Shown here piece by piece: positions 52,006 to 59,976 of a DNA stretch of 64,000 nt; within the stretch, counting starts at the first letter, position 1, and every line of letters starts with the position of its first letter. Both the position numbers and the translations under genes were made by a program. The stretch covers positions 1 to 64,000 of the forward strand of contig CACYZN010000018.1 of assembly GCA_902778925.1 (NCBI GenBank), in the 5' to 3' direction. Below the pieces are notes generated by a model. That model saw nothing but the letters and a program-made list of their open reading frames with translations. It was not told where the DNA came from and ran no database searches. The DNA comes from an uncultured Bacteroidota bacterium (GTDB lineage: Bacteria; Bacteroidota; Bacteroidia; Bacteroidales; P3).

Positions 52006-54287
52006 TATTCAGCTTGTACCCGAGTGTGAAGAGTACCGAACCGGTTGTATGCACCCGAGAGGTGTATCTGCAGTATGCCACAAGCGAGAAAGTGCGCAGG
52101 GTGTGCGACATGATAGCCGCCGAAACCGATGCCGACAAACGAGGTGAACTGAAAAAGCAGTTGCCTATCGTCACATGGCAGGCGAGTTTCGAGGGTCGCA
52201 GACTTGCGTCGAAAGCACGTCCCAGCGGTTTGTTCATGCTGGACATAGACCATGTGGACAGTCCTTTCGAGGTGTACAGCAAGCAGATATGTAGCAAGAT
52301 AGATGCGCTGGGCATCATGTTTGTCGGTATGACTGCCAGCCAGCACGGTGTGAGGGTTGTGGCCAAGTGCCGGCCGGAGTTCAAGACCATCGAAGAATGC
52401 CAACGGTGGCTTTCCGGCGAGCTGGGTGTGGAGTACGACGGAGTATGTAAAGACTTCGCCCGCAGTTCGTTCTTGGTGACAGACGACTACACCTACTTCA
52501 TGGACGGCAAGATGTTCCTGGATGAACCAGCACCTGGAACGGTGTATGAAGTCGGAGCCAAACCGGAGAGCGAACCGGTTGCGTACTTGTCGCTGAAAGA
52601 TGCGGAGACCGCAGTTCCTGCCGCACTTGTTAAGCCGCAGGAAGAGCTGACGTACAAAGGCATCAAGTACTCGCAGATAGCCAAGGAATGGCTACAGAGG
52701 AACGGTGGAGAGCCGGAGAAAGGGGAAAGGAACGCCAAACTGTATAAGTTGGCCACCCGACTGAAGTATATAGCCGACTTTGACGAGGAAGTGCTGCTGT
52801 CGATAATGCCGACATACGGTCTTCCGGAGGGCGAAATGAAACAGTTGGTACACAGTGCCATAGGTGGTACGCGAGCCACAGAAATGCCACGCGACCTAAA
52901 AGACGTGATAAACAACATCACCAAGCGTATGGAGCTGGTTGGAGAGACCGAAGACGACGACGAAATAACCACCGACGCCAGCCAGATGCCTGCACTGCCA
53001 CCCATAATCCGGCAGATGACTGAAACTGCACCGGAAGACTTCAAGGCGGCAGTGGTGTTGTGCCAACTGCCCATACTGGGTGCCCTTGGGTCGAAGCTGA
53101 GAGCGCGCTATCTGGACGGCCGTATGCACTCGCCATCGTTCCAAGTTAGTTTGGAGGCACCGCAGGCAAGCGGTAAAAGCTTCATGACCCGGATGGTAGA
53201 GTACGAGCTGGGACAGATGATTGAGCACGACGAAGAGCAGAGAGAAAAAGAGCGCGAGTACGACGCCAAGATAAAGGAAATCAAGATGCTCAATACCAAG
53301 GTGACGCAGGCTAATAAAGACGAGATACTGGGACAGAGGCCGCATAGCCTGATACGGTATTGTTCGCCGAAGATGTCTATCACGAAACTGTTAATGCGCA
53401 TGTACGATGCCAAAGGCCTGCATCTGTTCGCAATGGCACCTGAGATAGACACTGTGACGAAAGCCTTCAAGAGTGGCTTTGCCAACTACGGCGACCTGCT
53501 GCGCAATGCTTTCGACAACGACAGCTACGGTCAGGACTTTGCCAGCGAGAACTCGTTCAGCGGTATAGTGCCGGTGTACTACAACACGCTGTTCAGCGGC
53601 ACACCGAAGGCCATGCGGCGCTTCTATCCCGATGTGGAAGACGGCTTGGTGAGCAGGGTGTGCTTTGTGACGCTGCCCGACCAATTCGGCAAGCCTATGC
53701 CGGTATGGAAAGAGCTTACCGACGAACAAAAGGCCATAGTAGACCCTGCGCTGGTGCGACTGAACGACATAAGCATACAGGGCGACGAAGTGCAGCCGGA
53801 CCACGTAATGAAGTTGGATTGGCTAAACAAAGAGCTAGACCGCTGGCTGAAGGTGCAGCAGGCAGAGGCTGTGAAAAGCGAAGACCGCACGCGCGACGTG
53901 TTCTGCCGCAGAGCCGCTGTGGTCGGTTTTAGAGCGGGCATGCTGTCCTACTTCCTATACGGCGAGAAGCGTACACCCACGATCGTGCGCAACGTGAAAG
54001 GGTTTGCCGTGTGGGTGGCCAACATGATGCTGAACCAGCATTTGCTGCGCTTCAATGTGAACACTACCTACAGCAATGTAAACCGGTGGGAGTCGCTATT
54101 CGAGCAGATGCCGGACGAGTTCACACGGGAACAGCTGGAAGTGAAGGCCGGCGTTGAAGGTGTCGACACACCCGTCAAGATGATAATTTCGAAATGGCGT
54201 CTGTTGGGCTGTATAACCGCTGTGGAGCAGGGAAAAGCCAAGAACGGCGCGAAGGTAACAGTAAAATTCAAAAAAGTAAAAGCATGA
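52002..54287 (+). CDS. Archaeo-eukaryotic primase (BT4734-type) / DUF3987 helicase fusion
   Basis: A 761-residue protein of the BT4734/BF3469 family. The N-terminal domain (about 1-160) has the primase motifs: the metal-binding D-x-D in LFMLDIDHVDSP (near 81), S-x-H in MTASQHGVRVVAKC (near 113) and a following acidic residue in VCKDFARSSFLVTDDYTYF, as in archaeo-eukaryotic primases. A linker region 200-330 follows. The DUF3987 half has a Walker A-like LEAPQASGKSF (near 386) and an acidic LFAMAPEIDTV (near 475), so it should be an ATPase/helicase. Probably it primes and unwinds DNA of the element. Its stop overlaps the DUF3127 gene by 4 bp. In Bacteroides this gene is common near capsule or mobile loci; function has not been shown. 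Confidence 0.82.
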   Translation: MIFSLYPSVKSTEPVVCTREVYLQYATSEKVRRVCDMIAAETDADKRGELKKQLPIVTWQASFEGRRLASKARPSGLFMLDIDHVDSPFEVYSKQICSKIDALGIMFVGMTASQHGVRVVAKCRPEFKTIEECQRWLSGELGVEYDGVCKDFARSSFLVTDDYTYFMDGKMFLDEPAPGTVYEVGAKPESEPVAYLSLKDAETAVPAALVKPQEELTYKGIKYSQIAKEWLQRNGGEPEKGERNAKLYKLATRLKYIADFDEEVLLSIMPTYGLPEGEMKQLVHSAIGGTRATEMPRDLKDVINNITKRMELVGETEDDDEITTDASQMPALPPIIRQMTETAPEDFKAAVVLCQLPILGALGSKLRARYLDGRMHSPSFQVSLEAPQASGKSFMTRMVEYELGQMIEHDEEQREKEREYDAKIKEIKMLNTKVTQANKDEILGQRPHSLIRYCSPKMSITKLLMRMYDAKGLHLFAMAPEIDTVTKAFKSGFANYGDLLRNAFDNDSYGQDFASENSFSGIVPVYYNTLFSGTPKAMRRFYPDVEDGLVSRVCFVTLPDQFGKPMPVWKELTDEQKAIVDPALVRLNDISIQGDEVQPDHVMKLDWLNKELDRWLKVQQAEAVKSEDRTRDVFCRRAAVVGFRAGMLSYFLYGEKRTPTIVRNVKGFAVWVANMMLNQHLLRFNVNTTYSNVNRWESLFEQMPDEFTREQLEVKAGVEGVDTPVKMIISKWRLLGCITAVEQGKAKNGAKVTVKFKKVKA

Positions 54288-54559
54288 AAATCGTTGGAAA
54301 AGTGCACGCAAAGTGCGACGTGGTAAGCGGCCAAAAGAGCGACGGCAGCTTTTGGAGCAAACAGACCCTAGTGGTCGAAACTGTGAACGACAACCCGAAA
54401 AAGATGGCGATTGACTTCTTTGGAGACGACAAAGTAGAATCGCTGAAGAGTCTGGCCAACGGGCGGATGGTGGAGGTGGTATTTGTGCCCGAGAGCCGCG
54501 AGCACGACGGGAAGTGGTACACCAACCTTTCTGGCATTGCGGTGCGTGCGTACGCTTGA
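54284..54559 (+). CDS. DUF3127 OB-fold protein (single-stranded-DNA-binding-like)
   Basis: A 91-residue protein of the DUF3127 pattern, resembling a small OB-fold: start MKIVGKVHAKCDVVSGQKSD, then FWSKQTLVVETVNDNPKKMAIDFFGDDKVESLKSL and VVFVPESREHDGKWYTNLSGIAV. The P-K-K, aromatic and E-S-R-E-x-x-G-x-W-Y residues recur in DUF3127. It probably binds single-stranded DNA opened by the upstream primase-helicase, with which it overlaps by ATGA. The start at 54284 was used; a longer frame from 54194 overlaps the upstream gene and adds unlike sequence. Confidence 0.85.
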   Translation: MKIVGKVHAKCDVVSGQKSDGSFWSKQTLVVETVNDNPKKMAIDFFGDDKVESLKSLANGRMVEVVFVPESREHDGKWYTNLSGIAVRAYA

Positions 54560-54582
54560 TTGCTGTGACGACTGCAACCGCG

Positions 54583-54615
54583 GGGGCGTTGCCTACAATG
54601 GGCGGCGCCCCTTTT
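54583..54615 (+). terminator. Intrinsic terminator of the plus cassette
   Basis: GGGGCGTTGCC (54583-54593) faces GGCGGCGCCCC (54601-54611), followed by TTTTGTTGT. It lies 24 bp past the DUF3127 stop, directly before repeat array 4. Confidence 0.85.
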
Positions 54616-54618
54616 GTT

Positions 54619-54644
54619 GTCGGTAAACGGTAAACGGGTAAACA
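54619..54644. repeat. GGTAAAC-type repeat array 4 (right end of island)
   Basis: GTC followed by GGTAAAC, GGTAAAC and GGGTAAAC. Its reverse complement nearly equals array 1 at 49095-49120. Near it, at 54695-54712, a run of eight C and ten T mirrors the A9G7 run at 48794-48809. Confidence 0.8.
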
Positions 54645-54788
54645 GACCGCCACCGCGAAATAAGGCATGCGCAGCTACACTCGCAGTATTGCGTCCCCCC
54701 CCTTTTTTTTTTGAAACACATAACATTCCACTATTCCTATGAAAAAATCCGTTGTGTTGCTTGCACATAGCACGGGGGCAGAAGCGCG

Positions 54789-54892
54789 CCGGAGGCTTCT
54801 TATGTACATCTTATGTACTATTTATGTTTAAAACATAAGAAATACATAAGAAATACATAAGAAGTACATAAGAAATACCGGAGGGGAAGAGG
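54789..54892. repeat. Palindromic tandem-repeat element, copy E
   Basis: Same subtype and orientation as copy C: units TTCTTATGTA on the left, core ATGTTTAAAACAT, units TACATAAGAA on the right, and the right edge ATACCGGAGGGGAAG. It is about 230 bp after the last island gene and 170 bp before the secreted CUB/fibronectin gene. Confidence 0.9.
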
Positions 54893-55006
54893 AGGGGAAG
54901 GCTGGGGGAATTGGAAATGAGTGGATTGTAGAGGCGATGGAGTGGTGGCGGTGGAGGTTGAAAGGGCTTCCGATGTTTAATTTTACATAAAATTTCGGGT
55001 GGAGGG

Positions 55007-55036
55007 TTGGGAGTTGGATTTTTTTTTGTATATTTG
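55007..55036 (+). promoter_or_regulatory. Bacteroidetes promoter of the secreted CUB/fibronectin gene
   Basis: TTGG at 55007-55010 and TATATTTG at 55029-55036 with about 19 bp between, followed by GCA. The gene start at 55065 is 28 bp downstream. Confidence 0.8.
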
Positions 55037-55064
55037 CAGGCAGTTTGAAACGATAAAAAGAGGT

Positions 55065-57062
55065 ATGCTTATGAGACACACTTTACAGACTTTACTGATG
55101 GCGGCGGCCTTCGTGTTTCCGATGGCTGTGGCAGCCCAAAGCACAGATTGCGACAGCGTGGGGCTGCCGTACCACGAGGGTTTCGACAGTGAGACGGGTT
55201 CGTTGCCGGACTGCTGGACGTATGACCCGACGTATGTGGGTTGGAACAACTGGCCGGCGACGAGCGGCGACGGGGAGCTGATGTTCCGCGCCTATTCGGC
55301 GGGGCAGCCGGCGGTGCTGCCGTATCTGGGTATGACGGTTGGCAAGCTGGGCATCACGTTCAAGACGAAGTGCGGTACGGATGCGGAGGGTGACGGCATT
55401 TTGATTGGTGTGGCGGATGCGAGCGGGAATCTGATCGAGTGGATAGACACAATCTTCGACGCGGACCATTCGCGCAATGCGTGGGTGTGGCACACGTATC
55501 TTTTCACGCGGTATTCGGGCAGCGGGGAGCGGATTGCGCTGGGGCGGCTGTGGAACAGCACGGGCGACCACTGGGTGGCGATAGACGATATTGACGTGTA
55601 TATGCTTCCGAGCTGCTATCCGCCGGAGGAGCTGACGGGCCACAATCTGGGTGATCCGGCGGCGACGTGGTTCAGCTGGGCGTGCTACGGTTCGTCGACG
55701 CAGTGGCAGGTGTATGTGGACACGGTGACTGTGGCGGTGGACGGTGTGGACACGGCGCTGTACACGACGGTGGATGAGACGGAGTATGCGGTGCCGGACG
55801 GGGTGCTGCGGGGCGGCGGGAAGTATGCCATACATGTGCGGAGCGTGTGCGACAACGAGGACCGCAGTCCGTGGGTGAGTGTGGAGTTCGGAGCGGGTAC
55901 GTATGTGATGAACAACAGCGGCGCGATGGATGCGATAACGCGGTGCGGGCTGGTGGTGTACGACAACGGTGGACCGGTGGCGGGATACCTGGACAACAGC
56001 AATTCGGCGCTGGTGGTGTATCCGGAGGGCGTGGGCAACCAGCTGGAGGTTTACGGCGGGGTGTTCGGCTTCGGCTCGTCGGGAGCTACGCTGAACATAT
56101 ACGACGGTGTGGGTACCGCTGGAGCGCCGGTGTTCACGTACAACACGGCGTCGGGAAGAGACACGATGACGACGACGCTGTGCACCTCGACGCAGGGGGC
56201 GCTGACGATACGTTTCACGTCGAGCGGCAACATGGCGCATACGGGCTACGAGCTGTATGTGCGCTGCACGGAGGAGCCGACGTGCCAGCGGCCGTCGCAT
56301 GTGGAGGCGGGAGTGGTGAATGCGACGACGGCGACGGTGCGCTGGGAGGGGAATTCGCCGGTGTACAAGGTGTATCACCGCCAGACGGGCATGGGGAGCT
56401 GGAGCCTGCACACGGTGGCGGCCGACAGCGTGGTGCTGACGGGGCTGTCGATGGGCGAGAGCTACGAGGTGTATGTGAAGGCCGAGTGCTCGCCGACGGA
56501 CACATCGATTTCGAGCAATCACGTTTGTTTCACGATGCCGGACAGCGACGTGGACCCGGAGTGCCCGACGCCGACGGCGCTGGAACTGCAGCACGCCGGT
56601 GCCAGCACGGTGACGGTGGGGTGGAGTTCGACGGGCAGCAAGTGGCAGGTGGAGTGCGGAGAGTTGAGGCTGACGACGACCAGTAACCCGATGACGGTGA
56701 TAGGGCTGCAACCCGCGACACAGTACGACGTGCGTGTGCGCACGCTGTGTGGCGACGGGGGCAAGTCGGAGTGGACGCAACCGCTGCGGGTGAGTACCAA
56801 CAGCGTGGAGGGGATAGACGCTGCAGTCGAAGACGGAATCGGCCTGCATCCGAATCCGGCCAGCGAGGTGGTGAAAGTGAGCCTGCCGGAGGGGGGTGGC
56901 GAGGTGGCGATAGTGGATGCACTGGGGCGGCTGGTGTCGACCCACACTGCTACGGGCGCCACGCTGGACATCGGGGTGGCCGACCTGGCTCCCGGAACCT
57001 ATCTGGTGCGCATCACGACGGCCGACACGACGCTGACGCGGAGGCTGATGGTGAAGAGATAG
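55065..57062 (+). CDS. Secreted CUB-like/fibronectin protein with T9SS sorting domain
   Basis: A 665-residue exported protein. It starts MLMRHTLQTLLMAAAFVFPMAVAAQ, a signal peptide; Met3 (55071) is also possible. The N-terminal region (about 25-170) resembles carbohydrate- or adhesin-like MAM/discoidin modules (LPYHEGFDSETGSLPDCW, a pattern known from Bacteroidetes surface proteins). Around 280-400 is a CUB-like domain with the Cys pair in RCGLVVYDNGGPVAGY and YELYVRC. Two fibronectin type III-like domains follow (CQRPSHVEAGVVNATTATVRW near 405; CPTPTALELQHAGASTVTVGW near 500). The last 80 residues are a type A T9SS signal (GIGLHPNPASEVVKVSL, then LAPGTYLVRITTADTT). Probably anchored on the cell surface; ligand unknown. 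Confidence 0.85.
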   Translation: MLMRHTLQTLLMAAAFVFPMAVAAQSTDCDSVGLPYHEGFDSETGSLPDCWTYDPTYVGWNNWPATSGDGELMFRAYSAGQPAVLPYLGMTVGKLGITFKTKCGTDAEGDGILIGVADASGNLIEWIDTIFDADHSRNAWVWHTYLFTRYSGSGERIALGRLWNSTGDHWVAIDDIDVYMLPSCYPPEELTGHNLGDPAATWFSWACYGSSTQWQVYVDTVTVAVDGVDTALYTTVDETEYAVPDGVLRGGGKYAIHVRSVCDNEDRSPWVSVEFGAGTYVMNNSGAMDAITRCGLVVYDNGGPVAGYLDNSNSALVVYPEGVGNQLEVYGGVFGFGSSGATLNIYDGVGTAGAPVFTYNTASGRDTMTTTLCTSTQGALTIRFTSSGNMAHTGYELYVRCTEEPTCQRPSHVEAGVVNATTATVRWEGNSPVYKVYHRQTGMGSWSLHTVAADSVVLTGLSMGESYEVYVKAECSPTDTSISSNHVCFTMPDSDVDPECPTPTALELQHAGASTVTVGWSSTGSKWQVECGELRLTTTSNPMTVIGLQPATQYDVRVRTLCGDGGKSEWTQPLRVSTNSVEGIDAAVEDGIGLHPNPASEVVKVSLPEGGGEVAIVDALGRLVSTHTATGATLDIGVADLAPGTYLVRITTADTTLTRRLMVKR

Positions 57063-57068
57063 GGAAAA

Positions 57069-57107
57069 AAGAGAAACGGTGGCCCGAAGGTCACCGTTTC
57101 TCTTTTT
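57069..57107. terminator. Bidirectional terminator between convergent genes
   Basis: AAGAGAAACGGTG (57069-57081) pairs with CACCGTTTCTCTT (57092-57104), with T and A runs on both sides. It separates the CUB/fibronectin gene (+) from the membrane-protein gene at 57125 (-). Confidence 0.9.
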
Positions 57108-57124
57108 ATGTGCACAGAATGTCG

Positions 57125-57514
57125 CTACTGGAGGCGGCGTTTCTTTTCGCGGTCGACGAAGCGCACGAGGGCCACGGTCTCGAAGACCAGGTAGAGCGCA
57201 TAGCCGATGCAGAAGGCGATGAGGAAGCGACGGCCCTCGAGCGGGCGCGACATCAGGAAGAGGGCCAGCACGACGAGGTGGATGAAGAGGACACCGATGG
57301 TGGAGCCGAGAAAGACCTGCACGAAGGTTTTTGGCGATCGCGCCATAGCCCGTGTGATGAGCAGATGCTGGAGTGCGGCGAGCGCAGCGAAGTAGAGCGG
57401 CAGGAGCGGCATCGCGACGATGAAGGACTGCGGTGCGAGCCACATCGGGACAAAGGCAACCAGAACAAGGGCCAGCGTGGTGGCCGCCAGCGAGAGGAGG
57501 TAGCTACGGGACAT
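57125..57514 (-). CDS. Unknown membrane protein with four hydrophobic segments
   Basis: A 129-residue protein starting MSRSYLLSLAATTLALVLVAFVPMW, with further hydrophobic segments at about 32-50, 66-90 and 95-115. The C-terminus FVDREKKRRLQ is positively charged, so it should lie on the cytoplasmic side. It begins 11 bp after pyrI and so probably shares its transcript. The start at 57514 is chosen because the longer upstream frame overlaps pyrI. I do not recognise a family. Confidence 0.7.
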   Translation of the reverse strand: MSRSYLLSLAATTLALVLVAFVPMWLAPQSFIVAMPLLPLYFAALAALQHLLITRAMARSPKTFVQVFLGSTIGVLFIHLVVLALFLMSRPLEGRRFLIAFCIGYALYLVFETVALVRFVDREKKRRLQ

Positions 57515-57525
57515 AGGCAAACGCG

Positions 57526-57987
57526 CTATTCGACGAACTTCATGGTTTCCTTGGAGGTGAACTTCTCGCAGTAGTGGCAGCGGAGCTTCAGGTTCTCGCG
57601 GTCGACGACATCGAAGCGAGTGGGAACAGCTTCGGCGTTGGTGATGCACTTGGGGTTGGCGCAACGGACGACGTTGTCGATATGGTCGGGAATTTCGGCG
57701 CGGAATTTGCTGACGACCTTGTAGTTCTCGATATCGATGATGGTGGCGAGGGGAGCCACGAGGGCGATTTTGTCGATTTCGGCGCGGGTGAAGTGGCGGT
57801 TTTTGATTTTCACGATGCCCTTCTTGCCGAGTTTGCCGCTGTGGAGGTAGTTACCGATGAGGACTTCGTCTTTGTAACCTTCGAGACCGAGGATGCGAAT
57901 CACCTGGTAGACGCTACCAGTGGCAATATGGTCGATCACGGTGCCATTCTCGATGGCGGAGACAACCATTTCTTTCTTGTTTTCCAT
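57526..57987 (-). CDS. pyrI: Aspartate carbamoyltransferase regulatory chain
   Basis: Regulatory subunit of aspartate transcarbamylase that binds nucleotides and joins the catalytic trimers. The 153-residue protein begins MENKKEMVVSAIENGTVIDHI. The allosteric domain is about 1-95 and the zinc domain has four Cys in the pattern CANPKC and CHYC (RCANPKCITN near 108-117, LKLRCHYCEKF near 135-145). It is 26 bp after pyrB, the usual operon pair. Longer upstream frames overlap pyrB and are not used. Confidence 0.96.
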   Translation of the reverse strand: MENKKEMVVSAIENGTVIDHIATGSVYQVIRILGLEGYKDEVLIGNYLHSGKLGKKGIVKIKNRHFTRAEIDKIALVAPLATIIDIENYKVVSKFRAEIPDHIDNVVRCANPKCITNAEAVPTRFDVVDRENLKLRCHYCEKFTSKETMKFVE

Positions 57988-58013
57988 AGTATTGATGTTT
58001 TCTGCGTTAATTG

Positions 58014-58931
58014 TTATCTTACACCGAGAATGGCGGCCATGAGAGCCTGACGCACGTAGACGCCGTTTTGAGCCTGCTGGAAGTAGTAGGCGTAGGGGGT
58101 TTTGTCGACGTCGGTGGTGATTTCGTTCACACGGGGCAACGGGTGGAGGATGCGCATGTTGGGCTTGCAGCCTTCGAGCATGGAGGCGGTGAGGATGCAG
58201 CTGTCTTTGACCCGTTCGTACTCCATGGGGTCGGGGAAGCGCTCGCGCTGCACGCGGGTCATGTAGATGATGTCGGCAGTGGGGATGATGTCGCGCATGT
58301 CGGTATACTGGTAGTACTTCAAGCCGGCGTCCTTGATGCTCATCTTCACGGAGGAGGGAAGTTTGAGTTCCTGTGGCGAGACGAGGTGGAAAGTGGCGTT
58401 GAAGTTGCACATGGCCTGTACGAGAGAGTGTACCGTGCGGCCATACTTCAGGTCGCCGACCATAGCAATCTGCAGGTTCTCGAGGGTGCCCTGGGTTTTG
58501 CGGATACTGTAGAGGTCGAGCATGCACTGAGTGGGGTGCTGGTTGGCGCCGTCGCCGGCGTTGATGACGGGCACGGAGGCGACCTCGGAAGCATAGCGAG
58601 AAGAACCTTCTTTTGGGTTACGCATCACGATAAGGTCGGAGTAGGAGGAGACCATGACGATAGTGTCGTGGAGCGACTCGCCTTTCTGCACGCTGGTGCC
58701 GCCTGGGTCCGAGAAACCGATGATGCGTGCACCAAGCTGGTTGGCGGCACTCTCGAAGCTGAGGCGCGTTCTAGTAGAAGGCTCGAAGAACAGGGTGGCG
58801 ACCACCTTGTCGGATAGAATTTTCTGCTTGGGATTCTTCTCGAAATCCTCGGCGATGTCCAGCACTTCGATGTACTCCTCTTTCGAGAAGTCGGTGATGG
58901 AGATCAGGTTGCGTCCTTTCAATGTGCTCAT
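58014..58931 (-). CDS. pyrB: Aspartate carbamoyltransferase catalytic chain
   Basis: Carbamoylates aspartate in the first committed step of pyrimidine synthesis. The 305-residue protein has the carbamoyl-phosphate signature FFEPSTRTRLSFESA near 49-63, the HPTQCMLDLYSI segment (near 130), and the late aspartate-site HPLPRVNEI near 262. With pyrI it forms the E. coli-type allosteric enzyme. It follows the TPR-lipoprotein gene by 21 bp, so it may be read from that transcript. Confidence 0.97.
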   Translation of the reverse strand: MSTLKGRNLISITDFSKEEYIEVLDIAEDFEKNPKQKILSDKVVATLFFEPSTRTRLSFESAANQLGARIIGFSDPGGTSVQKGESLHDTIVMVSSYSDLIVMRNPKEGSSRYASEVASVPVINAGDGANQHPTQCMLDLYSIRKTQGTLENLQIAMVGDLKYGRTVHSLVQAMCNFNATFHLVSPQELKLPSSVKMSIKDAGLKYYQYTDMRDIIPTADIIYMTRVQRERFPDPMEYERVKDSCILTASMLEGCKPNMRILHPLPRVNEITTDVDKTPYAYYFQQAQNGVYVRQALMAAILGVR

Positions 58932-58952
58932 TGTTATGTGGTGTTTTGTGGT

Positions 58953-59948
58953 TTATTTTACTCTGTTGTAGCCATCGATAGCGGGCTGGTAGCCGCTATT
59001 GATGGCGAGAGCTGTTTCGAAATCGCTGCGGGCTTTGTCGCGCTGGCCGGCGAGTTCGAAGGCGCATCCGCGGTTCACTATAGCCGCCAAGTTGTTCGGG
59101 TCGGCCTCGATGGCTTTTGTCATGTATTCGATGGCACGCTCATAGTCGCGATAGTGGAAGAGCTCGATATAGCCGAGGTTGTGCCAGGCGTCGGTGCTAT
59201 TCTCGTTTAGATCGAGAATCTTGCGGTAAAGGGTCTCAGCCTGGTCGAAGTCGTTGTTGTGCTGGAAATACATGGCCAATGCGTAGGCGGCATTGGTGTT
59301 GTTTGGCTCAAGATTCAAGGCTGTGCTGAGGTATTCGACAGCCATGGGGTTGGAGTGCACCGCATAGAGCACTCCCAGTTCCTCGAAAGCGGGTTCGTAG
59401 TCGGGGTAAAGATCGCACACGCGGCGCATAAGCGTCACTGCATTGGCGGTGTCGCCGGTCTCTTTATAAATGTACGCTTTCATGAAGAGTGCGGTGCGGT
59501 TGTCTGGCTCGACCTCGGTCACACGTGTCAGGCTCTGCATAGAGCGGTCGTAGTCGCGTGCGTAAAAGGTAATCTCGCCCATCTTAAGCTGCACATCTTT
59601 GTTGGAGGGGTCTAGTTTCTCGGCTTCACTAAGGGCACGATAGCTCTTCTCGATATCGCCGTTGGCGAAGCTGGCGTCAGCCTGCAGCAGACGGTATTCA
59701 ATGTTTTTGGGCTCGAGGTCGACAGCTTTGTTTATATCAATCCAGGCTTCTTTCACCCGACCAAGGTTAATCAGCACCTTGGCGCGTTCTGCCAGCAGAG
59801 TGGCATCCTTGGGGTGCTTGCGAAGCTTTAAGTCGAGCAGTTCCAGCTTCTGACTTTCACTTAATTCCACATCGGAATGGCTCTCGCGGCACCCGATGGG
59901 CACCATCAGGGCAACAAGCAGTATAATGTATGCAACTTTTCTTTTCAT
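58953..59948 (-). CDS. TPR lipoprotein
   Basis: A 331-residue protein with a lipoprotein signal (MKRKVAYIILLVALMVPIGC, Cys20) and then about seven tetratricopeptide repeats of 34 residues, for example DATLLAERAKVLINLGRVKEAWIDINKAVDLEPKN at 53-87 and AIEYMTKAIEADPNNLAAIVNRGCAFEL near 275-300. TPR units mediate protein binding, so it is probably a scaffold at the inner face of the outer membrane. The partner is unknown. It lies between dus and pyrB. Confidence 0.88.
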   Translation of the reverse strand: MKRKVAYIILLVALMVPIGCRESHSDVELSESQKLELLDLKLRKHPKDATLLAERAKVLINLGRVKEAWIDINKAVDLEPKNIEYRLLQADASFANGDIEKSYRALSEAEKLDPSNKDVQLKMGEITFYARDYDRSMQSLTRVTEVEPDNRTALFMKAYIYKETGDTANAVTLMRRVCDLYPDYEPAFEELGVLYAVHSNPMAVEYLSTALNLEPNNTNAAYALAMYFQHNNDFDQAETLYRKILDLNENSTDAWHNLGYIELFHYRDYERAIEYMTKAIEADPNNLAAIVNRGCAFELAGQRDKARSDFETALAINSGYQPAIDGYNRVK

Positions 59949-59976
59949 CGTTTTAGATTACGTCGAAATGCCCCTT

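Noticed and set aside
54739..54831. 30-residue frame MKKSVVLLAHSTG... before palindrome copy E
   Set aside because: It has no promoter or ribosome-binding site and runs into the repeat element, which supplies its last third and stop codon.
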